The notes under the pieces were generated by a model, which saw nothing but the letters and a program-made list of their open reading frames with translations, was not told the DNA's origin and did not search any database. The translations under genes were made by a program, and so were the position numbers. From the NCBI RefSeq assembly GCF_031834615.1, contig NZ_CP115543.1:693001-757000 (forward strand): a stretch of DNA of 64,000 bases, written 5' to 3'. Shown here piece by piece: positions 38,169 to 46,476 of the stretch; position 1 is the first letter of the stretch, and every line of letters begins with the position of its first letter. The stretch is from Stenotrophomonas aracearum. Lineage in GTDB: Bacteria > Pseudomonadota > Gammaproteobacteria > Xanthomonadales > Xanthomonadaceae.

Positions 38169-38187
38169 CCCAACGGCGCCGCCCCCA

Positions 38188-38215
38188 CGTAGAGCGGAGC
38201 TCTGCTCCGCTGCTC
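38188..38215 (+). repeat. SMAG element between convergent genes
   Basis: GTAG (38189-38192) is followed by an 8-bp stem, AGCGGAGC-TCT-GCTCCGCT. It ends within 2 bases of the 3' end of the FAD oxidase gene and may serve as a two-way transcript end. Confidence 0.82.
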
Positions 38216-38216
38216 T

Positions 38217-39566
38217 TCACGCAGGCGGCAACACCTTCCCCGGATTGAGGATCCCATCCGGATCCAGTGCCTGCTTGATCGCCCGCATCGCCGCCAGCGT
38301 GGCCGGGGTGAACGCCTGGGCCATGAAATCGCGCTTGGCCAGGCCGATCCCATGTTCGCCCGACAGCGTGCCGCCCAGCGCCAGCGTGAGTTCGAAGATC
38401 TTCGGCAGCGCGGCGTGTGCGCGTACGTTTTCGTCGGCGTCGTCGGGGTGGTACAGGATGTTGACGTGCAGGTTGCCGTTGCCGGCATGCCCAAAGGTGA
38501 CGATGGTCAAGGCGTACTGCTGCGCCAGCGCCTGCACCCCGGCGACCAGGTCGGGAATGCGCGACACCGGCACCACCACGTCTTCGTTGATCTTGCCCGG
38601 CGCGATGCTGCGCAGCGCCGGCGACAGCGCCTTGCGCGCCGCCCACAGTTTCTCGCGCGCGCTGCCTTCCATCGCCACGTCCAGCGCCAGGATGCCGTCG
38701 CCTTCGGCAGCGGTGGCCAGGGCCTGCAGCAGGTAGGGCAGGGTGTCGTGGTCGCCATCGGCTTCGACCAGCAGCATCGCGCCGGCGGGCGGCACCTCGG
38801 CGCCGTTCCGGCGCAGCAGCTCCAGGCTGCGTGCGTCCATGAATTCCAGGCGGGTCGGCACCACAGGCTGCGCCATCAGCCGCGACACCGCGGCGGCGGC
38901 CGCATTGGCATCGCGGTACAGCACGCGCAACCCGGCCTGGGTCACCGGCAGCGGAGTCAGTTTCAGGATGGCTTCCACGATCACCGCCAGCGTGCCCTCA
39001 CTGCCCACCAGCAGATGGGTCAGGTCGTAGCCGGTGGCATCCTTGGTGTAGGCGCCGCCGCACTGGATCAGCTCACCGGCACCGGTCACCGCGACCAGGC
39101 CGAGCACGTTGTCGCGGCTGGTGCCGTACTTCACCGCGCGCGGGCCGCCGGCATTGCACGCCAGGTTGCCGCCGATGCTGCAGATGTCCGCGCTGGATGG
39201 GTCCGGCGCCCAGAACAGGCCGTGTTCCACCAGCGCGTGCTGCAGGTCGCCGTTGAGCACGCCTGGTTCCACCACCGCGCAGCGGTTGCCCGGCTGGATC
39301 TCCAGGATGCGGTTCATGCGTGCCAACGACAGCACGATGCTGCCAGTGACCGGCACCGCCGCCCCGGTGGTACCGGTGCCGGCGCCGCGCGCCACGATCG
39401 GCACCGCGTGCGCGCGGCAGGCCTGCACGATGGCCACCACCTGCTCGCGCGTGGTGGGGAGCGCAACGCCGGTCGGCAATGCATGCCGCCACGAATTGTC
39501 CTGCGCATGCGCGGCCAGGGCAGCCGCATCGGTACGCCAGCCGTCCTCGCCGAGCAGCGCCAGCAT
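38217..39566 (-). CDS. FAD-binding oxidase of the GlcD/D-lactate dehydrogenase family
   Basis: A flavoprotein of about 449 residues that oxidises a D-2-hydroxy acid. The PCMH-type FAD domain is clear: 'PIVARGAGTGTTGAAVPVTG', 'GGNLACNAGGPRAVKYGTSR' and 'DLTHLLVGSEGTLAVIVEAI'. The C-terminal substrate domain ends with 'FGHAGNGNLHVNILYHPDDA', 'GTLSGEHGIGLAKRDFM' and 'DPDGILNPGKVLPPA', all diagnostic of the GlcD/Dld2 group. I prefer the ATG at 39566; a GTG at 39590 would add eight residues whose codons are unusually AT-rich for this genome. Substrate (glycolate, D-lactate or 2-hydroxyglutarate) cannot be told. Confidence 0.88.
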   Translation of the reverse strand: MLALLGEDGWRTDAAALAAHAQDNSWRHALPTGVALPTTREQVVAIVQACRAHAVPIVARGAGTGTTGAAVPVTGSIVLSLARMNRILEIQPGNRCAVVEPGVLNGDLQHALVEHGLFWAPDPSSADICSIGGNLACNAGGPRAVKYGTSRDNVLGLVAVTGAGELIQCGGAYTKDATGYDLTHLLVGSEGTLAVIVEAILKLTPLPVTQAGLRVLYRDANAAAAAVSRLMAQPVVPTRLEFMDARSLELLRRNGAEVPPAGAMLLVEADGDHDTLPYLLQALATAAEGDGILALDVAMEGSAREKLWAARKALSPALRSIAPGKINEDVVVPVSRIPDLVAGVQALAQQYALTIVTFGHAGNGNLHVNILYHPDDADENVRAHAALPKIFELTLALGGTLSGEHGIGLAKRDFMAQAFTPATLAAMRAIKQALDPDGILNPGKVLPPA

Positions 39567-39590
39567 CACTCCAACAAACTCAACGTTCAC

Positions 39591-39613
39591 GTAGCGACAC
39601 GCCATGCGTGTCC
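39591..39613 (+). repeat. SMAG element upstream of the FAD oxidase gene
   Basis: GTAGCGACACGCCATGCGTG and the following TCC are identical to the SMAG copy at 36125-36147, 3.5 kb away. The 7-bp stem is GACACGC-CAT-GCGTGTC. Confidence 0.82.
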
Positions 39614-39642
39614 CACGTAAAACCTCACCATTCGAACCACCA

Positions 39643-40011
39643 TCAACAATCCTCCAACCGGAACGCATCCCGCAACCAGTTCAACCGCGGCGGCTCGCCA
39701 CTGGCCTCCACCACATCGAACCGGCACGGCCCGCGCGCCAGCTCCGGGTGCGCCAACAGGAACAGCTGCGCCGCCAGCACCAGCTTGCGCCGCTTGCGCA
39801 GGTCTACCGACGCCGCGCCGCCGCCGAAACGTGCATCGGCGCGGTAACGCACTTCAACGAACACCGTGGTGACGCCATCACGCATCACCAGATCCAGCTC
39901 ACCGCCCTTGTAGCGCACGTTGCGTGCGAGCGGGCTCAGCCCGGCGCCGCGCAGATGGGCGAGCGCAGCGGTTTCCACCGCCGCACCCCGCTGTGCCCGC
40001 GCCGTCGCCAC
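39643..40011 (-). CDS. yraN: YraN family (UPF0102) endonuclease-like protein
   Basis: A 122-residue protein with the restriction-endonuclease-like fold of UPF0102. Visible are '[20 protein letters not shown]', '[19 protein letters not shown]' with the catalytic-type E-x-D, and '[10 protein letters not shown]' with the following E-x-K/R-like strand. 'FDVVEA' and '[10 protein letters not shown]' close the chain. The start is taken as the GTG at 40011, 8 bases after the lpoA stop; the frame is open further upstream but overlaps lpoA. The rsmI/lpoA/yraN neighbourhood is the classic yraL-yraM-yraN order. Its exact role is unknown. Confidence 0.88.
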   Translation of the reverse strand: MATARAQRGAAVETAALAHLRGAGLSPLARNVRYKGGELDLVMRDGVTTVFVEVRYRADARFGGGAASVDLRKRRKLVLAAQLFLLAHPELARGPCRFDVVEASGEPPRLNWLRDAFRLEDC

Positions 40012-40018
40012 GGCACAC

Positions 40019-41737
40019 TCAGTTGCTGGCCACCGGCATCGGGCGGCCGCCGCTGAAGGTCGACCATGCCGGCACCCGCAGCACGTTGCCGTTGCTGTCC
40101 AGGAACAGGGTGCCGGTGGCGCCGGCCAGGCCGCCTTCGTTGGCGACCTTGTCCAGGTACGCGCTGATCTTCCACGCGTCGAAGCCGAACGCGAACAGGC
40201 GCCCGGCCGCCCCGCGCGCGGTCGGCAGCATCTGCCCGGCGGTGGCGGCCGAGGGCAGGCCGGCCACGCCCCGCACGTTCCAGGCTTCGTTCGGGTAGAC
40301 GATGCCGTCCAGCGCCACATCTTCTTCCGGCTTGCCGGTGCCCAGCGTGAGCTGGGAGGTGCCCACGCGGGTGGCGCCGCCCACGCCGGCCAGGGCCAGC
40401 TGCGGGGCCAGCGCGCGCGCCTGCGGCGCCTTCACCGCCAGCAGCACGCCGTCGACCGCGCCGGCGGCCCGCACCTGCGCGCCGATATCGCCGACCGCAT
40501 CGTTCACGCCCACCGTCGCCAGCACCTGGCCGCCGCGCTGGGTGAAGCGCTCGCGGAACGCCGCAGCGGTGCGGCGGCCATTGTCGTCATTGCTGTGGAT
40601 CACCAGCACCTTGCTGCGCTCGCGGCCGCGCAGGAACTCGGCGGCGATGATGCCGTCGTCTTCCGGGGCCAGCGAGAAACCGGCGCTGCCGGCCGGCGGG
40701 CTGCTCTTGCCGCGGTTCAAGGCCAGTACCGGCACCGGCAGCTGGGCGCGGCCGAATACCGCGTCCACTTCGTCGCGGCCGAGCGGACCGACGATGAAGT
40801 CCGCACCGGCGCCGACCGCCTTGTCGTACGCGGCAATGGCACCGTCCGGGGTGCCGGCGGTATCGATGAACTGAATGTCCGGGCGCTGCCGGCTTTCGCC
40901 GTAGTAGCCGCTGAGCAGGCCGTCGCGCACCGGCTGTGCGGCGGTGGCGAGGCGGCCGCTGAGCGGCAGCAGCACCGCCATCTTCACCGGCGGCCGGTAG
41001 CCGTCGGCCATCGCCGGCGCACGCTTGCTCGTATCGAACTGGGCCACGCCGTCGCGGTCGAATGGGCGCGGCAGCGGCAGGCCGCGTGCGATCAGTGCGC
41101 GCCCGGCAAAGTTGTACAGCGGCTCGTTGGCCGGCAGCGCGGCGGCGCGGGCGCGCAGGGTGGCATCGTCGAGGGTACCGAGCAGCCCGGCAATGGCCTG
41201 CTGGTTGTCGGCGCGGGCCTGGCCGCTGAGCGCGGCGTGCGCGCGGGCGCGCTCGGTGGCAGCGCCGATCGCATCGCCGGTGGCCTGCAGCGCGTTGGCG
41301 CGGGCCAGCTGCCAGCGCGTGCGCAGCGGGGCGGCCACGGTGTCGGAGGATTCCTTGAGGAAGGTCAGCGCCTGCGCCGGCTGCTTGTCGGCCAGGGCCA
41401 GCTCGGCGCTGGTCAGGTGGAAGCGCTGCAGGCTGGCGCCGCTGAGCTGGCGCGCGGTGACCTGGGTCAGCAGGGTGCGGGCGCGGGCATTGTCGCCGGC
41501 CTCGTGCCAGGCGAAGGCCGCATCGGCGAGCACCGCGCTGCGCGCGTTGCCGCGCAGCGTGTTGGCCAGCGCCTCCAGCTGCACCGCGGCGTCACGCGGC
41601 TTGCCCTGGTCGATCAGCGCCAGGGCCTGGCCCTGCGCCGGCGAATCCGGGGCGCTGGTCAGGCTGGTCGTGGCGCAGCCGGCGAGCAGCAGCAGCGACA
41701 ACGACAGGGCGGAGATCCGTGCGGCGGGCTTGTTCAT
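40019..41737 (-). CDS. lpoA: Penicillin-binding protein activator LpoA
   Basis: A 572-residue outer-membrane lipoprotein that in E. coli reaches through the peptidoglycan to stimulate PBP1A. The signal peptide ends in lipobox 'LLLAGC' with Cys21. Residues about 30-240 are TPR-like helices ('[20 protein letters not shown]'). The C-terminal half is a type I periplasmic-binding-protein fold ('[20 protein letters not shown]', '[19 protein letters not shown]', '[18 protein letters not shown]'). The ATG at 41737 is preferred to one at 41749 because it gives a standard signal peptide. It is divergent from rsmI and followed by yraN. Confidence 0.92.
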   Translation of the reverse strand: MNKPAARISALSLSLLLLAGCATTSLTSAPDSPAQGQALALIDQGKPRDAAVQLEALANTLRGNARSAVLADAAFAWHEAGDNARARTLLTQVTARQLSGASLQRFHLTSAELALADKQPAQALTFLKESSDTVAAPLRTRWQLARANALQATGDAIGAATERARAHAALSGQARADNQQAIAGLLGTLDDATLRARAAALPANEPLYNFAGRALIARGLPLPRPFDRDGVAQFDTSKRAPAMADGYRPPVKMAVLLPLSGRLATAAQPVRDGLLSGYYGESRQRPDIQFIDTAGTPDGAIAAYDKAVGAGADFIVGPLGRDEVDAVFGRAQLPVPVLALNRGKSSPPAGSAGFSLAPEDDGIIAAEFLRGRERSKVLVIHSNDDNGRRTAAAFRERFTQRGGQVLATVGVNDAVGDIGAQVRAAGAVDGVLLAVKAPQARALAPQLALAGVGGATRVGTSQLTLGTGKPEEDVALDGIVYPNEAWNVRGVAGLPSAATAGQMLPTARGAAGRLFAFGFDAWKISAYLDKVANEGGLAGATGTLFLDSNGNVLRVPAWSTFSGGRPMPVASN

Positions 41738-41805
41738 GATCAGGTCCATTCGATGGGGTCTCGTACACGTTAGGATTCTACCCTTGACCTGTGAGTGCCG
41801 TTGCG

Positions 41806-42627
41806 ATGAGTGCTGTCCCCACGCTGTATGTCGTTGCCACCCCGATCGGCAACCTGGCCGACCTGACGCCCCGGGCCCAGGAGGTCCTGCGTTCGGTGGC
41901 CGCGATCTGCGCCGAGGACACCCGCCGCAGCGGCCAGCTGCTGGCCCATTTCGGCATCCAGCAACCGCTGGTGGCGCTGCACGACCACAACGAGGAGGCG
42001 CTGGCCCAGCGCATCGTGGCGCGCCTGCAGGCCGGCGAATCGCTGGCGCTGGTGAGCGATGCCGGCACCCCGCTGGTCAGCGACCCCGGCTACCGGCTGG
42101 TGCGAGCCGCGCGCGCGGCGGGCATCCGGGTCAGCCCGGTGCCGGGCGCCTGCGCGGCGATTGCCGCGCTCAGCGTGGCCGGCCTGCCCAGCGACCGCTT
42201 CACCTTTGAAGGCTTCCTGCCGGCCAAGGGCTCGGGTCGACGCGAGCGCCTGCAGGCCCTCGCGGGGGAAACCCGCACCCTGGTGTTCTACGAATCCTCA
42301 CACCGCATCGCGGAGTCGCTCGCGGACATGGCTGCCGCATTCGGCGCGGACCGCCCCGCGGTGCTGGCGCGCGAGCTCACCAAACTGTTCGAAACCGTGC
42401 TCGACGGTGATCTGGCGGGGCTGCTCCAGCAGGTGGAAGCCGACGACAACCAGCGCAAGGGCGAGTTCGTGGTGATGGTGCAGGGCGCGGCGAACGATGA
42501 AGAAGCGCAGCTGGCCGAAGGGCGCCGCGTGTACGCCAAGCTCAGCGAACACCTGCCGCCGTCGACCGCGGCCAAGCTGGCAGCGGAATTGACCGGCGCC
42601 CCGCGAAAGGCGTTGTACGGGTCGTAA
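41806..42627 (+). CDS. rsmI: 16S rRNA (cytidine-2'-O)-methyltransferase RsmI
   Basis: A 273-residue SAM enzyme that methylates the 2'-O of C1402 in 16S rRNA. RsmH, encoded 3 kb downstream in the dcw cluster, methylates N4 of the same base. The tetrapyrrole-methylase fold is seen in 'LYVVATPIGNLADLTPRAQE', 'AEDTRRSGQLLAHFGI', 'SLALVSDAGTPLVSDPGYRL', 'PVPGACAAIAALSVAGLPSD' and 'LVFYESSHRIAESLADM'. An in-frame GTG at 41791 could also serve as start, adding five residues. A divergent promoter with lpoA must lie within about 70 bases. Confidence 0.94.
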   Translation: MSAVPTLYVVATPIGNLADLTPRAQEVLRSVAAICAEDTRRSGQLLAHFGIQQPLVALHDHNEEALAQRIVARLQAGESLALVSDAGTPLVSDPGYRLVRAARAAGIRVSPVPGACAAIAALSVAGLPSDRFTFEGFLPAKGSGRRERLQALAGETRTLVFYESSHRIAESLADMAAAFGADRPAVLARELTKLFETVLDGDLAGLLQQVEADDNQRKGEFVVMVQGAANDEEAQLAEGRRVYAKLSEHLPPSTAAKLAAELTGAPRKALYGS

Positions 42628-42678
42628 ACGCCAGCTGCTTTCCCATCCGTATCCAGATCCCAACTCGCGACGTAACGG

Positions 42679-42720
42679 TTCGTAGGTCCGGCCGCTGGCC
42701 GGACACCGCGCAACGCGCGG
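42679..42720 (+). repeat. Left GTAG palindrome flanking rnpB
   Basis: GTAG (42682-42685) is followed by GTCCGGCC-GCT-GGCCGGAC and a second small hairpin, CCGCGC-AAC-GCGCGG. A 33-base part (42679-42711) recurs as an exact reverse complement at 43249-43281, beyond rnpB. Confidence 0.85.
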
Positions 42721-42767
42721 CTCAATATTCCGAAGCCGCAATCCGAACGGTGTTAAGATGTGTTTGG

Positions 42768-43122
42768 CGAAGCAGGCCAGGCAGTCGCGTCATCCCCGTC
42801 AAACGGGATGCCGAGGAAAGTCCGGGCTCCGCAGGGCAAGGTGCCAGGTAACGCCTGGGCGGCGCGAGCCGACGGAAAGTGCAACAGAAAGATACCGCCT
42901 ACGTTCCCCTCGGGGAGCCGGTAAGGGTGAAATGGTGCGGTAAGAGCGCACCGCGAGTCTGGTAACAGACCGGCACGGCAAACCCCACCTGGAGCAAGAC
43001 CAAATAGGGTCCTCATGGCGCGGCCCGCGTCGGGACCGGGTAGGTTGCTTGAGCGTCACGGTGACGTGGCGCCTAGAAGAATGACTGTCCACGACAAAAC
43101 CCGGCTTATCGGCCTGCTTCGT
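42768..43122 (+). ncRNA. rnpB: RNase P RNA (M1 RNA, type A)
   Basis: The catalytic RNA that matures tRNA 5' ends. The 5' end CGAAGCAGGCC pairs with GGCCTGCTTCG at the 3' end (P1). Conserved core stretches are 'GAGGAAAGTCCGGGCTCC' near 42813-42830, 'CAACAGAAAGATACCGCC' near 42883-42900, 'GGTAAGGGTGAAATGGTGCG' near 42922-42940 and 'AGAAGAATGACTGTCCACGA' near 43074-43094. A -10-like TAAGAT lies at 42754-42759. The ends are set by P1 pairing and may be off by a few bases. Confidence 0.97.
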
Positions 43123-43139
43123 CTCTCTTCTTTCGATAT

Positions 43140-43172
43140 CACCCGTCCGGCGTCTTGAATGCCGGACGGGTG
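43140..43172 (+). terminator. Hairpin terminator-like structure after rnpB
   Basis: A 12-bp perfect stem (43140-43151 with 43161-43172) has a 9-nt loop. Only a short T-containing stretch follows, so termination strength is uncertain. Confidence 0.6.
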
Positions 43173-43236
43173 GCTTCGGTATGTTTAAACGTCGGGAATT
43201 TGGCCGCGAGCGTCAGGACAGCGGATTCGGATGCTT

Positions 43237-43281
43237 GAGCCGCGCTGTGCGCGGTGTCCGGCCAGCGGCCGGACCTACGAA
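43237..43281 (-). repeat. Right GTAG palindrome flanking rnpB
   Basis: This is the reverse complement of the element at 42679-42720: 33 bases are identical (43249-43281) and the rest is similar. It ends a few tens of bases from the 3' end of the DM13 gene region. Confidence 0.85.
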
Positions 43282-43396
43282 TTGTTACGTAACGACCGTG
43301 GATACGGACACGTCATTTCGTGCAGATCATTTTCGCGCCACGCCCCCCATCCTTCCGGTATTCCGCGGCCGAAATGAACTGCGAAAACGCCTCGCA

Positions 43397-43825
43397 CTAC
43401 ACCACCACGGTGGTGTACGCGTTCACGTCCACGCTGTCCGGCACGTCCAGCAGGAAGCGCTCGAACGTCTTCACGTCGCCGATCAGCTGGGCGTCCTGTT
43501 TGATCCGCAGGAAATCGCCGCGGGTGTCCACGAATTCGTTGGTCAGGTACACCTTGTAGTCCGGGCCCGGGGCCATGCGGCCGTCGAAGGCGATCTGAGC
43601 GGCGCTGACGCTGACTGCTCCATCCGCCCAGTGCACCGGGTCGCTGCCTCTCAAGGTGCGCTCGAAGCGGGCGCTGTAGTCGCTGTTGCCCATGGCCTCG
43701 GCTACGAGCGCGGCGCTCGGCCCGTCGGGGGCGGTCAGGATCGGCAGCAGGTACACGCCGGTCCCGAATCCCACGGCAAGGGTCAGGACGTGGGTGGCAA
43801 GCAGCAGGGTCAGTCGGCGATTCAT
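43397..43825 (-). CDS. DM13-domain protein, cut short by an in-frame TAG
   Basis: As it stands the gene encodes 142 residues: an N-terminal membrane anchor or signal ('LTLLLATHVLTLAVGFGTGV') and a DM13 domain ('HWADGAVSVSAAQIAFDGRM', 'APGPDYKVYLTNEFVD', 'DSVDVNAYTTVVV'). The domain's usual next residues are W-C. Here the codon after 'TVVV' is TAG, and the same frame continues with 'CEAFSQFISAAEYRKDGG' to a TGA at 43313-43315. A single TGG-to-TAG change therefore probably removed the conserved C-terminal end. The ATG at 43825 follows GGAG. Function of bacterial DM13 proteins is unclear; a redox role has been proposed for the family. Whether the shortened protein works is unknown. Confidence 0.75.
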   Translation of the reverse strand: MNRRLTLLLATHVLTLAVGFGTGVYLLPILTAPDGPSAALVAEAMGNSDYSARFERTLRGSDPVHWADGAVSVSAAQIAFDGRMAPGPDYKVYLTNEFVDTRGDFLRIKQDAQLIGDVKTFERFLLDVPDSVDVNAYTTVVV

Positions 43826-43930
43826 GAGGGCTCCGGTCAGGTAAGGCGCAGTGCGCCGGCGGTGCGGTTGCACCGGTACCGGACAAGAGCGGGGAGGCAG
43901 GTGGACGGATGCGCGGGGCGCGCTGCCCGT

Positions 43931-44722
43931 TCACCCGCCAGCGGGCATCGGCACCGGCGCGTCGGGCCCGACGGTCAGTGCGGTTTCGCCGATGCAGGCG
44001 CCGGACGGGTCGAACCGACGCTCACGGATGAACCCATGGCCATCAGCGTCCAGCGCGATCACCGTGCTGGCGCGGGTGCCGTACTCCGGGCTGCGGATGA
44101 ACGCCGAGGACAACCAGCGCTCGCGTTCCAGGCCGATCCCGGTATCGGGCAGGGTGCTGTCGTCGGCACGGGTCTCGTCGGCCAGTGCCGCCCACAGCGG
44201 GGCCAGGTCCTCGCGGCCGGCGTCGATCCAGGCCTGCATCGCGGCGTTCAGGCGCAGTGTCTTCGGCCACGGCGCGTCGAGCGGTCCGTTGGACATGCCG
44301 TGGACGCCGGGCGCCAGTGCCTGCTTCAGCAGGGGGTGGTTGCCCAGGAACTGGCAGCTGTCGCGGTCGGCCAGCAACAGGTTGAACGGCGCGAAGATCG
44401 CCGCATCGCGGGTGAGCGTGTCCACGAAGTCGGCGGCCGGGGTGGTCGCGCGCAGGTAGTCCGCCACCAGGGCGCCGCGCGACGGGCCAGCCTGCAGCGC
44501 CAGCGGGTCGCGCACGTTGGTCACCACGGCCATGCGGCCGCCGGCACCGACACCGGCCCAGGTGCCGCCCGAGCGCAGGTCGCGCCCGGCCAGCAGGCCG
44601 CGGTCGGGTGCGGGCCAGGCGGCCAGCGCGGCGGTCGGGCGCTGGTGGAATTCATCGCGGTTGCCGGCCATCAGCAACTGCCAGCGGGGGTGGGCCTTCC
44701 AGGCCAGGGCGAGCAGACACAT
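43931..44722 (-). CDS. NRDE (TANGO2-like) family protein
   Basis: A 263-residue cytoplasmic protein of the NRDE family, related to eukaryotic TANGO2. The ATG at 44722 is preferred over one three codons earlier because it places Cys at position 2 ('MCLLALAWKAHPRW'), as in the family. The family motif 'AGNRDEFHQRPTAALA' is intact, followed by 'GRDLRSGGTWAGVGAGGRMA' and 'VVTNVRDP', then 'SNGPLDAPWPKTLR'. The Cys2 and overall layout suggest an N-terminal-nucleophile-like fold. No biochemical role can be assigned. It stands alone, divergent from the dcw cluster. Confidence 0.85.
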   Translation of the reverse strand: MCLLALAWKAHPRWQLLMAGNRDEFHQRPTAALAAWPAPDRGLLAGRDLRSGGTWAGVGAGGRMAVVTNVRDPLALQAGPSRGALVADYLRATTPAADFVDTLTRDAAIFAPFNLLLADRDSCQFLGNHPLLKQALAPGVHGMSNGPLDAPWPKTLRLNAAMQAWIDAGREDLAPLWAALADETRADDSTLPDTGIGLERERWLSSAFIRSPEYGTRASTVIALDADGHGFIRERRFDPSGACIGETALTVGPDAPVPMPAGG

Positions 44723-44859
44723 GGCCCGCATTGTGCCGAATCTGCGCAGTCACGGGTTGGTCGCGACCACGCGGCTACTGAATGCGCGCGGAGGTTTCAC
44801 GCCGCCTCCACAGGCCTGAACTTCCACCCAATCTCAAAAATTGAGACGAAACAGCAACT

Positions 44860-44868
44860 TGTGGATAA
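44860..44868 (-). promoter_or_regulatory. Perfect DnaA box
   Basis: The minus strand reads TTATCCACA, the strongest DnaA-binding 9-mer. It lies about 70 bases upstream of the mraZ -35 hexamer. Confidence 0.6.
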
Positions 44869-44938
44869 GCCTTGAACAAGTCTCTAAACATTGCTGCAAG
44901 CCCTTGATGTCCAAGGCGATTTCCCGTCCGCAAAACTG

Positions 44939-44966
44939 TTGACAACCCCATGACCGCTGCTAAGGT
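44939..44966 (+). promoter_or_regulatory. Promoter of the dcw cluster
   Basis: A perfect TTGACA (44939-44944), a 16-base spacer and TAAGGT (44961-44966) form a sigma-70 promoter about 80 bases before the mraZ start. The -10 overlaps the first MraZ box. Confidence 0.75.
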
Positions 44967-45009
44967 GGGCAACAGAGGAGAAACCGGGTTTTTTGTGGTT
45001 TTTCGTGGT
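44965..45009 (+). promoter_or_regulatory. MraZ box array
   Basis: Five pentamers start every 10 bases: GTGGG (44965), GAGGA (44975), CGGGT (44985), GTGGT (44995) and GTGGT (45005). MraZ rings are known to bind G-rich direct repeats with 10-bp phasing upstream of their own gene. The outer copies match well and the middle two are degenerate. Confidence 0.75.
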
Positions 45010-45046
45010 TCAATGTTTCACCGGGCGAAGGAAAGGTGCACGCGTC

Positions 45047-45493
45047 GTGTTTCAGGGCGAGACGGCCATCACAGTTGACGACAAAGGACGCATGGCGGTT
45101 CCCACCGCGCATCGTGACCTGGTCGCGCGCGTGAGCAACAACCGGCTGGTCCTGACCTACAACCCCTTCGAGTCCGGCTGCCTGTGGCTGTACGCCGAGC
45201 AGGAGTGGGAGCGGGTCCGCGACGACGTCATGGCCAAGCCCAACACACAGCGCGTCGTGCGCCTGCTGCAACAGAAGCTGGTCGGTTCGGCCGCGCATCT
45301 GGAGCTGGACGGCAACGGTCGCATCAGTATTCCGGCCAGCCACCGTGGTGCCGTTGGCATTGAAAAGAAGGCGGTGTTGCTCGGCATGGGCGACAAATTC
45401 GAATTGTGGAGCGAGCAGGCTCATCGCGCATTGATCCAGCAGACGTTGTCTGACACGGATCTGGGCGACGGGTTGCTCGATTTGAAGTTGTGA
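45047..45493 (+). CDS. mraZ: Transcriptional regulator MraZ
   Basis: A 148-residue DNA-binding repressor of the dcw cluster. Two SpoVT/AbrB-like halves are visible: '[20 protein letters not shown]' near the start and '[19 protein letters not shown]' near 80. The GTG at 45047 is chosen after GGAAAGG because it gives the usual 'MFQGE' beginning. The MraZ boxes lie directly upstream, so the gene probably represses its own operon. Its stop overlaps the rsmH start. Confidence 0.95.
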   Translation: MFQGETAITVDDKGRMAVPTAHRDLVARVSNNRLVLTYNPFESGCLWLYAEQEWERVRDDVMAKPNTQRVVRLLQQKLVGSAAHLELDGNGRISIPASHRGAVGIEKKAVLLGMGDKFELWSEQAHRALIQQTLSDTDLGDGLLDLKL

Positions 45494-46476
45494 GCCGGGG
45501 TGCCCGGGTGCGCGGAGGCGCGCAGACCGGTCACCTTCCGGTGTCGCAGTCGCCGGCGGGCCACCTGCCGGTCCTGTACACGCAGGTCCTGGACGGCCTG
45601 AGGGTGATCGAAAACGGAACGTATCTCGATGGCACGTTTGGTCGTGGCGGCCATGCCCGCGGCGTGCTCGAGCAACTCGGTCCCGGAGGCCGGCTGCTGG
45701 TCATGGACAAGGATCCCGAAGCGATTGCGGTAGCCGAGCGCGATTTCGCGCCGGACCCGCGCGTGGCGATCTTCCGTGGCAGCTTCGCCGACCTGCTGCA
45801 CTGGAACGAAACCGCCGAAGGCCTGGACGGGGTCCTGTTCGACCTGGGCGTGTCCTCGCCGCAGCTGGACGTGGCCGAGCGCGGTTTCAGCTTCGGCAAG
45901 GACGGTCCGCTGGACATGCGCATGGACCCGGACAGCGGCGAAAGCGCGGCGCAGTGGCTCAACCGCGTCGAAGAGCGCGAGCTGATGGACGTGCTGTGGA
46001 CCTATGGCGAAGAGCGCCAGGGCCGCCGCATCGCCCGTGCCATCATCGCCCGCCGCGACAAGCAGCCGTTCTCCCGCACCGCCGAACTGGCCGAACTGAT
46101 CGCCTCGGTGATGCCGCGTGGCAAGGACAAGATCCACCCGGCAACGCGCAGCTTCCAGGCCATCCGCATCCACATCAACCGCGAACTGGCCGACCTTGAA
46201 GCCGGCCTGGACGCGGCGATGGCGCGGCTCAAGCCCGGTGGCCGGCTCGCCGTGATCAGCTTCCACTCGCTGGAAGACCGCATCGTCAAGCAGTTCATGA
46301 ACCGCCACGCCAAGGCGCCGCCGAGCAACCGCCGGCTGCCCGAGCTGGCCGCGTTCGTGCCGACGCTGGACCTGGTCGGCGGTGCCATCAAGGCCGAGGA
46401 CGACGAGCTGGCGGTCAACCCGCGCTCGCGCAGCGCCGTGCTGCGCGTGGCCGAAAAGCGCGCGGTGGCGGCATGA
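45490..46476 (+). CDS. rsmH: 16S rRNA (cytosine(1402)-N4)-methyltransferase RsmH
   Basis: A 328-residue SAM enzyme that methylates N4 of C1402. After about 20 variable residues comes '[17 protein letters not shown]', then motif I '[19 protein letters not shown]', '[16 protein letters not shown]', '[20 protein letters not shown]', '[10 protein letters not shown]' and '[20 protein letters not shown]'. The GTG at 45490 overlaps the mraZ stop (TTGTGA). The N-terminus is longer than in E. coli, so an internal start cannot be excluded. It acts on the same base as RsmI. Confidence 0.95.
   Translation: MSRGARVRGGAQTGHLPVSQSPAGHLPVLYTQVLDGLRVIENGTYLDGTFGRGGHARGVLEQLGPGGRLLVMDKDPEAIAVAERDFAPDPRVAIFRGSFADLLHWNETAEGLDGVLFDLGVSSPQLDVAERGFSFGKDGPLDMRMDPDSGESAAQWLNRVEERELMDVLWTYGEERQGRRIARAIIARRDKQPFSRTAELAELIASVMPRGKDKIHPATRSFQAIRIHINRELADLEAGLDAAMARLKPGGRLAVISFHSLEDRIVKQFMNRHAKAPPSNRRLPELAAFVPTLDLVGGAIKAEDDELAVNPRSRSAVLRVAEKRAVAA

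Larger units (their letters stand above)
44723..45046 (+). promoter_or_regulatory. Regulatory region between the NRDE gene and mraZ
   Basis: These 324 bases hold no gene. They contain a hairpin-like TCTCAA-AAA-TTGAGA (44832-44846), a DnaA box (44860-44868), a consensus-like promoter (44939-44966) and five 10-bp-spaced MraZ boxes (44965-45009), in that order toward mraZ. The central part is clearly richer in A and T than the flanking genes. Confidence 0.8.

Noticed and set aside
39567..39590. GTG at 39590 as start of the FAD oxidase gene
   Set aside because: The eight added codons (AAC GTT GAG TTT GTT GGA GTG and the GTG itself) include several rare for this genome, and no ribosome site precedes it. 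It is kept as an alternative only.
43275..43934. A 219-codon minus-strand frame overlapping the DM13 gene
   Set aside because: It is out of frame with the DM13 domain, and its peptide is Arg/Pro-rich without family features.
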